NCBI GenBank assembly: GCA_914767715.1
Contig: OU612067.1
Location: 19,349,001-19,413,000 of the forward strand
Source: Membranipora membranacea
Taxonomy: Eukaryota; Bryozoa; Gymnolaemata; Cheilostomatida; Membraniporidae
DNA: 64,000 bases
Direction: 5' to 3'
A model generated the notes under the pieces. That model saw nothing but the letters and a program-made list of their open reading frames with translations, was not told where the DNA came from and did not search any database. This document shows positions 25,801 through 36,320 of this stretch, piece after piece (the first letter of the stretch is position 1; every line of letters starts with the position of its first letter). Position numbers and translations under genes: made by a program.

Positions 25801-28800
25801 TTCATATATTCCATCAGTTCCTTCCTCTGTTTCTCTATAAACTGAGAACTTGTGGTTGTGTCCCCCTCACTGCTTGTAACTCTACACAGAAGATAAATAA
25901 GTTTGTGACACACAGATAACAAACACAAACATGACAGATGACCTGAGAGGTTATCTGTTACCCAAGCCAAGCATCTTGGCCTGATGCTTTAGATATGTAT
26001 TAGAGCAAAAGTTTGAGTTACCCCCTCCCCCTCGACCAGGTAAGACACTGGGTCTGGTTTGGTGGGTTTCCAGCTCAAATCAATCCCCTCTCGGATGAAC
26101 CAAACCAGCAAAAATGGAACTCGAGTGGCAGCAGTAAGATCATCAATTTCTTTATTTAATTTATTATTTAAACGTAATTTTTTTGGTTTATCTTTTTCAT
26201 CATTTTGATTGAAATTTTTCCCCCCCTTTTTTTTCTCAATGGCTGATTTTGCAAAACATTGTCATCGAATGAAACTTATGCCAATAAAGTGTAAAAAAAA
26301 TATAATTGTCTTTTTAATATTATTACCTGGTCTGACTGATGGTCTCATTAGTAGATTGATTACTGGTAGCTTCCTCGCTATATGTGACCTCATATACTTG
26401 TTCTAGACTCTGATTGGACGTCGTCTCATTACTAGTCTTAGCCTCGATGTCAACAACAGCAGGTAAAACTATCACATCATCAGTCTTGCCACCCTGTGAG
26501 ATAATGAGAACAAATTAGTATGGAGCAGCCGTGGGCAAAGTGCCTTAAATCTATTCAATAGCTTCTAGATCTTTCTTCGTTGTTCTCGGCTCATATAATC
26601 GGGGCAATTGTCATATTGTCAAATATCATAAACATTATCAATCTGGGCAAAAGATTGTGTTCTGTAATATTTTAATTTCATTTTTCAACATAAATGGCTC
26701 GATGAAACATCATATGGACAGGAGAAAACCATTGGCTGGATTGGAGTAGAAAAACTTTATGGCTGATTCGGAGTTTTCAGGTTTCCCAGACATCTGGGCT
26801 TCACATTTTAATTATATCAAGTTACCTTTCCATGCGAGTGAGACGCGTATACACTAACCAACTGAATATAAATCTTTGATGAAATGAATATGCTACCCAC
26901 ACACCTGATGACGCCCTGTTTGGACTTGGTCAGCTGGTAGAGCCACATCCTCATCATCCTGACCTTCGACCTCCTCGCTGACCCACTGCTCCTTTTGATT
27001 GGCTATTCTCTTCATCATTTTGTTCAGTACCTTTCAAAGAAAGCAGCACGTAACATGCAGAAATATACTGGTACTGAGATTTGAAACACTTTTGTAAGGA
27101 GTTTTTTTTACAGAATTTGAATGAAAATGAATACTAAGTCTATGGCCTCGTTAGGAATTTCAAACTCACAAAATTCAATATCAAAAAATTAAAAACGATC
27201 ATTATCACAATCATATTATCGAGTAAAATAAAGTGCTGCATCTAAATTTAGCAAGTTTCTTACGATTGAACTGGGCAATTTATTCTAATGAATGTTCTTC
27301 TGAAAGCTGTTTCAACTCCTATTGTATCATCCAGTGGATTGAGGCTTTGAAGCTTGGACATGTAGGTATGTAGCTGCCCTGTCACGCGGCTACTTTTTTG
27401 TTACTCCCAAAACCGCGTGACAAAGCTAGGTATGTAGGTCTTATAGGAACCATAGTACTCACGGCTTTCCTCTTTTTCTCACTGCCAGTGGCCTCAGTGT
27501 AATCGCATGTAGCCTCAGAGGTAGTGACTGGGGTGATATTAGTGACATTCTGGAACGGGACGCGTCCTCTGACAGAGTCACCATCTCGTACTCTGCTGAT
27601 AGGAGGACGTGGTTCTGAGTCTGAGGGACTAGATGTACTAGTAGCTTCAGTTACTGTCGGTGTGAGGTCATAGTTCAGAGGTGGAGCATTGGCTGAAACA
27701 AAGCAAATATACCTCTTATGAATCGAAGTCATAAAACCTTTATGAAATCTAACAACATTTAGCTTAAAATTTGACAGGCTTAGAATCATGAATAATGTCC
27801 GCAATCTATTACTCCTAAAAAATAGCAAATCAACCCAATTCTCCCAATAATTATGATGGTACACAAACGTTAAAAAATTGGGATAATAACCATGAACAGA
27901 CAGTTTTCTGAGCTCCGATTTAGGCCTTAATTCAGAGTTGTCCTCTCTCCAGTTTGATACTTTTTAACCCATGTCACATAGGGAGAACGTGCTGAAAAGA
28001 GGGTTATCTTGAAATCCGCTTATAGTTGGATAAAAAGGATTTTTGATTCAGAATATGCACCATTGAAAACTGATAGGGACATAGTTTGAGAAATATTTTT
28101 GGTATTCGGTTAGTCCATTATATCAATTTCTGCCAGTTTCGCGGACCATTTGGCAGAATTTTTCTTGAATTTCGTCACTAAAATTAAGATTTAACAACAT
28201 TCAAGCCTCCAATGATTTGGAAACCCTGTCTCACAGGGTTTTCAATGGTGCGGATTCTGTATCAAAAATCAATTTTATCCTAATATCAGCGGTTTTCATG
28301 AAAACCCTCTTTCAGCACGTTTTTCCTATGCGGCGTGGGAAAAAAGTACCAAACTGGAGAGAGGACAACTCCGAATTGAGGCATAAATCAGAGCTCAGAA
28401 AACTGTCTTCTATTCCACAGATTGATCAAATCCATGTGTAACAGTCATCTTTGTGTCATCGTTGTGTATTTGGAAATCAAGCCTTCACAAAATCAAGACC
28501 AATATTCGCAACAACAAAAAACCGCTGGCATCAATGGAAAATATCATGAAAACATCACATTATAATGAAAGATATTAGAAACGATGACTTTCTGCTAACA
28601 ATTAATGTATTTTTATTAATGGTACAAACCTTTGAGATCCACTTGATCATAGTCATGGGAGAATAACTCCTCTACTTTTCTCTCCATCTGTACCTGTCTG
28701 TCCGACTCTCTCTCCATCACTACATGAGCTGGCAGGAACAGAGCCTGTGGTATATGCTCCAGATTCTGCTGTCTGAATAAATAAACAATTCAAGTAAACA

Positions 28801-31800
28801 CGTTGGTAGCTTGATAAGCAACGTTTACTGTGCTTTTCCAGACCATGCCGTCATTAAATCATATAATAACTCTACTAGACTAAAATACCAAACCATTGCA
28901 AAACAACAAGAATACAATTTAGCACAACCTATCATCTGCTTCGTTTGACTTCAGTTTACCGCATTCAGTTGAGCTCATGAGAATTCAAAAGAGAAGCGTC
29001 GTCAGATTGACAACCCCTGTTCGGAGATATGTAAGGTATTATGTATAGAGCAGTCGCCAGTCACACATTGAGCCACTCTACATGACTATTTATAGCTTAG
29101 ATTATGACAAAGAAGGCAAGTCTTTGCGGTCGGTGGTTCACATTACTTTACTTATACGTTTGTTGATTTATTCAATTTGGTCATGCAAGACAAAACGATC
29201 AAATTGAGAGATGGAAAGTTGGATGATTTATACCTGTGTTTTCTGTCGGCTTTCTCGAGCACATCAAGTTCGCTCATCATATTATTATAATGTTGTCTCA
29301 TCCGTTCTCTCTTTAGTGCATGAGCTCCTCTTACTCGAGCCTTCTCCAATCTGTCAATAATATACAAGATAAGTGTTTATTGCAACTCCAGCAGGTTAAT
29401 AATGAAGTAATTTAAATGAATAAAAGAAAAAAATTCAAAAAAGTAGCGTGACACAAAAATTAGATAGCATATTTTACAAAAAAAGCTATTGGCATACTTT
29501 GCAGTGTGGCACATAATATACAAGATAATTTGTCGTTGATGCATCAAAAATTATGTTTCTTTTACCATGGTTGGATTCTCAATAAAACAGTTAAGTCTTA
29601 TGTAAATAGCCAGGGTTCCCAGGCTGCAAGTTATTGCTCACAAGCCACAGAGGGCCTAGTACATGTGTTCAAACTCTGCCCTGGTAGTGGTTTTCCATAA
29701 CCAAACCCTTAATGGAACGCCACAACCAACAAAGTTTATTATGCAACATACTATTGTAACAGGTTCTAACGCCATGTAAAACAAATCTGCTGTCTCCCTT
29801 ATGCCTGGTCGTTTTTATTCACATGAGTTCCATTGTTGACCATTACCCATATCATAACTTCAAACCCTAACAAAAGTGTCAATAATACCAAGATCAAATA
29901 GAGTCGTTCTATGAACGCTATTTTATTTTGAAGACAATTTATCATCCTGGACGGATGTTTTCCATAACGAGCCAAATTACGGCAAAAGTGGGGGAGGATA
30001 GCTCTCAACTGACCTTTCGTTTATGTCGCACTGGTTATGATGAGTTACCCCCTCTAGCCTATCATTCTCTAGCTCCGCCCCTGTGAGCCCGTCACACACT
30101 GAATCATTATTTCTCTCTACTATACACTCCTCGGCTGGTATCGTATACGGATAAGTGTATGTGTCCGCATCTGTGAGCTGTCACAAACAAATAAATAGTC
30201 GAGATTTTTAAACCAATTCACTTCATTTAATAAAGTGTAATATCTACCAATCAATAACATACAAAAAAGCTTATTCTCCTAACTAATTATTATTTTTGTG
30301 TATATATACTTCTTTCTTCTTTTTTTTTGTTTATGAAGAAAAAAAATTTCTTTTCTTTGATTATAACACATATATATATATATGAAAACCTCAATAATAG
30401 TGATATGACAAGTGAAAGCAGCTAATCAAAAAATAATATTTATCAGAACAAATAGTTTTTCTATGTCAGATGGTACACACACTCAAACTTGTGCGGAGTG
30501 GTAGTGAGTGCCCTTTACTTTGTGAGGATCTCAGATGTCTAGTAAAAGTTTGATGTGTTGGGTGGCAGGACCCAGTAAAAGGAACTCACACCCCCCCCTC
30601 TCATCTTTTGAGATATGGTACTCTTACGCCCACTACTCTAGGCGAATATGATTGAATCAAGGAATATGGGTCATTTAATCAGTTGACTAATCTTGGGGCT
30701 TTCATCTGTGTATGTTTTATGTGAGGTCATCAAGACAGGATATAATGTAAAGCCTCAATCAATGAACAAGATCACTCATCAGGTTAAGGGCTCAAACGGT
30801 TGCGGTTAGCCAACGCTCACTCGTTTCCGTGTTGATACTGGGATACAACAGTCCCACTTGCAACCTGCTTTAACCTCCATACTAGTCAATGGTCAGATAT
30901 CGGCCAGAGAAGATTAGTGTCTTCTTCTCCATTAGATAAACCCCTGATCAAATACATCAGTCTGTATCGCTGTTCTCAAAGATTACCACAGACCATAAAA
31001 CGTAATCCCTCGATCATGGCAGTGAAGGTACTCGATTACACAAACATACATACAAGTCTAGGTGTTACACCGCGTAGCCTACCTGTACTTGTACAGCTTT
31101 AGCCTTGTTCAGCAGCTCTTTGAGATCAGGTCTTACGGGTGGAGGTAGACTAGCGACTTGTTTAGCTCTCATCTTCTCCTTAGCTAAGGCTAAGTTTCTG
31201 GCTTGTATTACTTTAGTTGACTCCGCCTCTTGTATTAATTTATCTTCGTACAACTAAAACGGGAGCAAATCAGTTGAGTTTGTAAAAAGTTAAGGTTATG
31301 GTTCTTTACTCCTCAAACTTGTATTGAGACCAAGATTGATCAAATTTGCCCATACTCCAGTTCTACCAATTGTACTCAGCAAATTTTTATTTTTATAGGC
31401 GGCTCAAGCGTGGTGGCATCAAAATACATATTATAACCTAATGATAACAACAATAATTTGTGTTATCCACAATCATATAATACTGAACATTGTAACTAAG
31501 AGGTTTCCTATCCTTATTCCACAAATGTGCTGACGACATATCCAATTGACCAGTTTATGAACACTATAAACACATATATATATTTATATGTTTATGATGA
31601 ACACACACACACATTCAAGTTGGGAAAAAAGAACCGATTTCCATAAAGGATGAGAAAACAGGCTTAAAATGATGTAACATCACAGGAGGCAGTAGACTGG
31701 GATTCAGTCCAACAATTTAAAGTTATCTACCCAGGTAGGGTGTGTTGGTTCGTTGTTCACACCAACAAACAAAACCCGACATGAACAGACGACTCAACAA

Positions 31801-33165
31801 CAAACCAAAACCCATCAGCCAATCAAAACGAAACACAAGCACATGGGTTTATTTAGAAATGCAAGATAGTGACCTATGAGTAGATAACACCACAGAAGCA
31901 ATATCCAACATAAACCGTAATACAGACAAGGCCCCATTGTTGGCCTGAATCCCAGGCTAGAGGAAAAGGAGAACCAACCTTTTCTAGAGCTGCCTCGTGT
32001 CTCTCATCGGCTCTTCTGTTGTTCTCCATCTCAGCTGCAGCTTTTCTCTCTAGCCCTAGATCCAGCTCATCAGCCTGGGTGTGCGCCGTCCCTATGTTCT
32101 TCAGTGACTCTGCATAATCACGCTCTAACTGTGTTATCTAAAATCAGCCAAATTATTATACATGTATGATTCTGTCGAAATAGTCGAACTACATGTGGGT
32201 AATTATGTGCTTTTTCTCAATAATGTTGCATATTGATAGTAGCAGCCAGGACCCACCTAGCATATTTGTTCGTTGGTGATAGTTGAGGCCAGAGCCAAGC
32301 ATAGAATCACAGCCACTTAATAACTGTTACAAGGAATCTTCTAGGGCAAGTATCATCTGATTGCCTGTATCTTGAGTTCATGTCATAGAACCACTCTCAA
32401 TGCAGGCAAGTTTAATAAAGAGGTGTACCAGATCTATGTATGCCTTGGATAAAAGTGGTACACTCCTGCAGGTTACTTACCCTGTTCTGTTTTTCCATCT
32501 GCCATTCTGACTCAATCATATCAGCCAATAACTCCAGCTGCTTAACCTTCTCTTGTCTGACGGCCTCCAATCTCTTCTTAGATATCTCCTTCGCTTTCTC
32601 TCTCACCTAGAATCATAATCAATAACATTTCAGTGCTGCATTTCAACACACACATTATACAACGATCAGTCAAAAGCAATGTATATTCTAAACACACACA
32701 TATGCTAGAAGAAAAAATAAATAAAAAATTAAATTTGGTGATCGAGCCAGGAATCGTTGAGTTCACAGGTTCAAAAAATTGGCAAAATTTGATTAAAATG
32801 ATATTCATACAGTGTCAATATCCATTACAAAGGCCTTTTTAAACTGCATGACATAACACTTGATGGCACAGGCCAAAATTGTAAACCTTTACTTCCAACA
32901 GCACCTGGACATCCAATTTTATTGGTACATGGTTCATGGTACAGCTATGCCTTGATCATATGCTGAGCACAGAGGCTGTTGTCTTGATCAGTTTTTCTTT
33001 GGCTCACAAATACTTGATGTCCCTAATGATGTTGGACGGAGGCCATGATTAAACTCTCACCTGAATCAATCTGAGTTTGCGCCTTCTCTGGTTCTCTTCT
33101 CTCAGTATTCTCTCCACTTCTCCAGGACTCAGTCTGAGTCGCGATACTCCAGTCTGCTGAGGCAT
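9581..33165 (-). CDS. CEP295: Centrosomal protein 295 ortholog, complete, copy A
   Basis: Thirty coding exons, 1658 residues. From the start: 33061-33165, 32481-32606, 31979-32137, 31083-31253, 30014-30177, 29234-29350, 28630-28772, 27463-27692, 26905-27030, 26327-26493, 25761-25881, 25239-25399, 24945-25075, 24057-24368, 23564-23791, 17995-18274, 17378-17584, 16986-17161, 16410-16584, 16077-16278, 15522-15730, 15134-15246, 14677-14904, 14073-14297, 13611-13706, 12381-12443, 11766-11866, 11237-11432, 10787-10898, 9581-9713. Phases agree at every join. The N-terminus (RLRLSPGEVERIL, then RRRKLRLIQ) and the next six exons follow vertebrate CEP295 in order. The C-terminus is an ALMS motif. CEP295 acts in centriole assembly and centriole-to-centrosome conversion. 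The protein is shorter than human CEP295 (about 2600 residues), mainly in the low-complexity middle. Confidence 0.92.
12960..13605. repeat. CA-rich minisatellite in CEP295 intron 25, unit A
   Basis: About 650 bp of degenerate tandem units, roughly ACACACACAGAACATACA or ACACACACAGAACGTACA. It lies inside the intron between exons 26 and 25 and stops only a few bases from the exon 25 donor (13609-13610). The repeat makes spurious open frames on both strands. Confidence 0.95.
13882..13967. repeat. Fold-back hairpin in CEP295 intron 24, unit A
   Basis: Two 32-bp inverted arms (13882-13913 and 13936-13967) with two mismatches and a 22-base C-rich loop. Unit B has the same structure (54060-54091 and 54115-54146) with extra mismatches. 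It may be a fold-back transposon end or a structured intronic RNA. Confidence 0.85.
18275..23563. other. CEP295 intron 15 (5.3 kb), unit A
   Basis: By far the longest CEP295 intron in the window. It has AT-rich sequence, an ATT microsatellite near 22828-22876, an 18-base perfect palindrome near 20238-20255, and plus-strand exon-like segments described separately. The imperfect repeats around 21130-21290 and 21530-21660 encode related peptides (RLAHQMTFITEDF versus RLADQVNLITKGF), suggesting duplicated exons of a lost gene. Confidence 0.6.
19553..22598 (+). pseudogene. Decayed plus-strand gene-like exon series nested in CEP295 intron 15, unit A
   Basis: Several open segments have good plus-strand splice borders. 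19553-19688 (acceptor TTTCAG, donor GTGAGT) encodes about 44 Lys/Glu-rich residues with EGEKVKQINLTNIN. 20664-20753 (CAG, GTAAGT) encodes IKEKVKDLVKQQTNTEVE. 22461-22598 (ACAG to TAA) encodes ENGKSGQKVGEERRDVTSLE. Near 21794-22014 lie YIRSLQDRGLRMTHKGCLTT and VEIEGTVKIISNDW in one frame, separated by a TAG. Phases do not all agree and there are stops, so it is probably a relic or an incompletely modelled gene. No family is recognised. Confidence 0.4.
24466..24720 (+). other. Open frame in CEP295 intron 13, probably non-coding
   Basis: An 84-codon frame inside the intron between exons 14 and 13, with no recognisable domain. It contains a perfect palindrome near 24485-24503. It is probably chance; it is listed to describe this otherwise empty intron. 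Confidence 0.25.
27898..28408. mobile_element. Long-armed inverted repeat (MITE-like) in CEP295 intron 7
   Basis: The left arm 27898-28070 begins AGACAGTTTTCTGAGCTC. It is the diverged inverse of the right arm 28238-28408, which ends GAGCTCAGAAAACTGTCT. Arms are about 170 bp with a 167-bp centre. This is the form of a non-autonomous fold-back or long-TIR element. No clear target duplication was found. Confidence 0.7.
28630..33165 (-). other. CEP295: CEP295 conserved N-terminal block (exons 1-7)
   Basis: About 328 residues, charged and helical. The landmarks that identify the gene appear in the same order as in vertebrate CEP295. Exon 2 has VREKAKEISKKRLEAVRQEK. Exon 3 has RDYAESLKNIGTAH and ADELDLGLERKAA. 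Exon 4 has ASLPPPVRPDL. Exon 6 has RLEKARVRGAHALKRE. Exon 7 has a PQALFLPAHVVMERESD stretch. The ATG at 33163-33165 is chosen because the conserved region starts within 10 codons of it. Confidence 0.9.
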
Positions 33166-34069
33166 CCCTGCTGGTCACACGCCTTGCAGCTGATGACACT
33201 TTGGACAGTTTGGATAAATCCGTCTCTGATGATATTTATCACCCTACAGTGAAGTTACACATGAGTTATCCTTTTTTAGTAACCTAAGCAACATTCTTTC
33301 ACCAAACTCTAAATGCAGGGCAGGTTCATTGGGTCATGCTAGATCTAGGCCTACCTAGTCATCATCAGGCGCTGTTAATCAAGGAGTAAATGTGTTGACT
33401 ATATATATATATACATGTGTCACTTTCACTTCAGTCAATTCCACTGAGATAACACAAAAAGTAAGTAAGCCCGGGCCTCCTCTTCCTACTGCCACAAACC
33501 AGACATACTATCTACTACACATTCCAGCCAAGGAGTACTCCTTGTTCCAGCAATGAGGTAAACAAACAGAAGAGACTCTGCGGCTTGCTAATTTATATCT
33601 TGCTAGGCCTTTGTTTGAGTCAACCAATGAACTAAACCTCAGGAGGTTTAGTTCATTGAGTCAACTAAGGTCCTAGTCCCACTAAAACCGACCAAGAAGT
33701 TTACTCTTTGCTCCTACCATGATATAAATGCTCATAAATCAACCATCAAATCCAATTGAACTCTTTAACTACCAATAGCTTTACACTAGGTGGCTACCCG
33801 AATCATAGAAGGACCATAATAGTGAGAGAGTTTTCTTATGGCAGTCATGAAACTATAACGAGTAAGAAGCGGTTGTGAGATCTCATCCCACAATAATGGA
33901 TGAGAGTTCTGTGTCCCACGACTAATGTTTGAAAAAAATGGTTGTTGCCCATGGATGGATTGGTACAGGTAAGCCTATGTACTTCCCAGTCTAGGTTCTG
34001 ACTGACTCCAAAAACAAACAAGCTAGCTTGTACTATGCCTAGATCGATTACGATAGGCCTACTCACCTA

Positions 34070-34159
34070 CATCATGTTCAGCCCACAATCTCCCAACAAA
34101 CAGTAACAACAGGCTTCTATTGTTACTGTATGTTGGGAGATTGTGGGCTGAACATGATG
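34070..34159. repeat. Near-perfect 40-bp-arm hairpin
   Basis: Arms 34070-34109 and 34120-34159 are reverse complements at 39 of 40 positions, around a 10-base loop. It lies about 40 bp left of the hAT-like element's target duplication. It is too perfect to be old; it could be a fold-back insertion, a local inverted duplication or a structured RNA precursor. Confidence 0.9.
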
Positions 34160-34208
34160 AAGCAATTACAACCATAGAGCCAGACAGATGAGATACATTA
34201 CTCCTAGC

Positions 34209-34623
34209 CAGGGGCGTATATTCTAAAAATTTTCACTCACTGACTTTTTAGAGATGAGCATAATGATCGGGCGCAGCCCGATCCACACGCCGTAGGCGTG
34301 GCGGGGAGGGTGTGGGAGGGGCGCTTAAGCGCCCTCCCAGCACGGAAATTTTTGCATATTGGTAGCAAAATAGTGCAAGCAGAGAGGTATTTCAATAGCT
34401 CACTGAGCTGTTGGGTACTTTCAGAAAACAACTCTATAGCAGTAGAAGATTACGGTAAAAATGCTCCAGTTATAAAGCACCCATTTGAAAAAAAACTGGC
34501 CTTGATGGGATTCGAACCCACAACAATCTGATTAACAGTGATTATAAAGCAGACGCTCTACACACTGAGCTATTCAGCCACTCACGGAAATCCGTGGGCC
34601 ATGAGTGCTAATATACGCCACTG
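34209..34623. mobile_element. Non-autonomous hAT-type element
   Basis: A 415-bp element that starts CAGGGGCGTATATT and ends AATATACGCCACTG, giving 14-bp inverted ends with one mismatch and the CAG/CTG termini typical of hAT elements. It is flanked by a perfect 8-bp direct repeat CTCCTAGC at 34201-34208 and 34624-34631, the target-site size of hAT. Inside are GC-rich palindromes at about 34267-34341 and a tRNA-like segment. No transposase is encoded. Confidence 0.85.
34498..34579 (-). tRNA. tRNA-like segment inside the hAT-type element (probably pseudo)
   Basis: On the minus strand an A-box-like TAGCTCAGTGTGTAGAGC and a B-box GGGTTCGAATCCC sit at tRNA spacing. The D and T stems form. The acceptor stem pairs at only about four of seven positions. 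The anticodon loop is enlarged by about 12 bases, so the anticodon cannot be assigned. It may be an old tRNA-derived promoter or a tRNA pseudogene carried by the element. Confidence 0.55.
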
Positions 34624-35023
34624 CTCCTAGCTGGGCCTACTACACTACAGTGCACTTCATCATACAATAATACTTAAAATAATTACCATAGGTAGGCATA
34701 TTAAATAAATTATAAAATAAAACTTACTTGACTTTGAGGAATAAATAATAATACTAATAAAAAAATAACCTACCAAACAAATAGAACCTCTCTCTCTCTC
34801 TCTCTCTACAGTCAGAACAATAGAAGACAACTCCTAAAATTACGCAAATTCTAAATTACACAAAATTTATTACACATAATACGGCAGTTACGCAAATTCA
34901 CAAACCCGCAACACTTTGTGAACTCATAGTGCCTAGCTAGTTCATTAGCAGGCAAATTAGTCTGATTTATGAGAAAACATGATTTTCTGTTTTTTAGCAG
35001 AATAAAATGTTACATCCTCTCTA

Positions 35024-36320
35024 TTATTCCAAACAGGGAAACAAATTCAAGTTTCTTTTTTGAAAATGTGATAATCGATCAACCACCAAATACTTCTTAA
35101 CACTCAAGCTTTCGTTCAGCGCATTGAACAAGTCCTGAGCGGTGCTGAGATTGCAGGTGGGCATGTCGATGAACCTGGTCACCACCTTACCAGCCACACA
35201 GAGTCGAGCTAGAATAACAAGCTGTTTGTCAACACCCCGGTCTGTCGTCTCATCACACATCAAACCAAAGAACGAGGTGCGGCAGAGCTCACTCACGCTC
35301 TTGTTGAACTCCGGAGCGAAACCCTCTATAAATAAATGAAGGGCGAAGGTTTAGAAAGTGTACTATAGCCTACAAGTTTCTCTTACAGACTGCTTTGATC
35401 ATGGAATCCTGGTGTTTGGAAATCAAAGCAGTCCGTAGGAGAGCAGAATCATAGTCCAAAAATTATTAAGTGACATTTCCGTAGGCTAAATCAATCAACC
35501 TACCTCGTATCATCGCCATAGTTTTTGTGCGGCGGCATCCGTACCGCTTTGCAATCTCCGAGTCTGGAAACATCAGCGGCGCCAGATCCGAGAAGTGGTC
35601 GGCCAGACTGAAGCTGCAGTTGTGCTGGGCAATCATCATCGAGAATAACTCCTCAGCATTAGTAACCTGTAGAATGTGGAAGAGGCGTGAGCGTGATTGA
35701 CAGAGAGACTCACCATGTCACCAACCACCCACCCATCATCCACTGACGTTTGACAAATTTCATAACATAACAAAGGTCTAATATGACAAGATAATATATT
35801 CCACACCACAAATGTGTTGTGATTAGTGTGAACTGAACAGCCATATTCTTCATCATCGTTGTTATTATCATGCTAGAGATTGAGGCTGAGTAGCTGTCTG
35901 TGTGGATGCGCAGGCTATCTGAGTGGCCCCCATCCATGATCCAAGCCAAGCCAAAGCAGGGGTGTTGTTGGTTGGTTTTGGCTTGATGATCATCATGGAT
36001 AAGATTGTGGGCCACTGCCACTCACTCACTCCAGTCATTCAAACTCACCTTTGTTTGTATATCTGACTTAGAAGGAAAGAAATCAGATATTGATTTGCTG
36101 CTGAGAAGCATCCTCTCTGTCTCTATGTAGCCCTTACTTTTGGCATACTGGGTGAGATCATTTGCACCCCCATGAGTAATTTTCACATCACATTTACAGA
36201 TGAGATGGTGCACAGAGCATGAGTGGAGCCGCATTTGGATGGCTTCACAAACGAAAACTTGGATTCCCAGGCTTTGCTATATTTGCATAAATATTTGGGT
36301 TTCTTGCTAGAAGAGGCCAT
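35024..36320 (-). pseudogene. Broken BED-finger / hAT-transposase-like gene (ZNF862-type relic)
   Basis: Three exon-like blocks, 36049-36320, 35514-35666 and 35024-35325, join in order. The first starts MASSSKKPKYLCKYSKAWES and is BED-finger-like, but its frame is broken near 36190 by what looks like a 5-base insertion before CKCDVKITHGGAND resumes. The second encodes SLADHFSDLAPLMFPDSEIA. The third encodes FFGLMCDETTDRG and TRFIDMPTCNLSTAQDLFNA, typical of ZNF862/DUF4371-type hAT-derived proteins. It then ends early, lacking the rest of the catalytic region and the dimerisation domain. Its GC content is higher than its surroundings. It is an inactive transposon fragment. Confidence 0.7.

Noticed and set aside
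26209-26406. Hydrophobic plus-strand frame
   Set aside because: Overlaps CEP295 exon 10 in antisense and low-complexity T-rich intron; no support for coding.
34298-34531. Plus-strand frame ending in LMGFEPTTI
   Set aside because: This peptide is the known antisense translation of a tRNA T-arm; it marks the tRNA-like segment rather than a protein.
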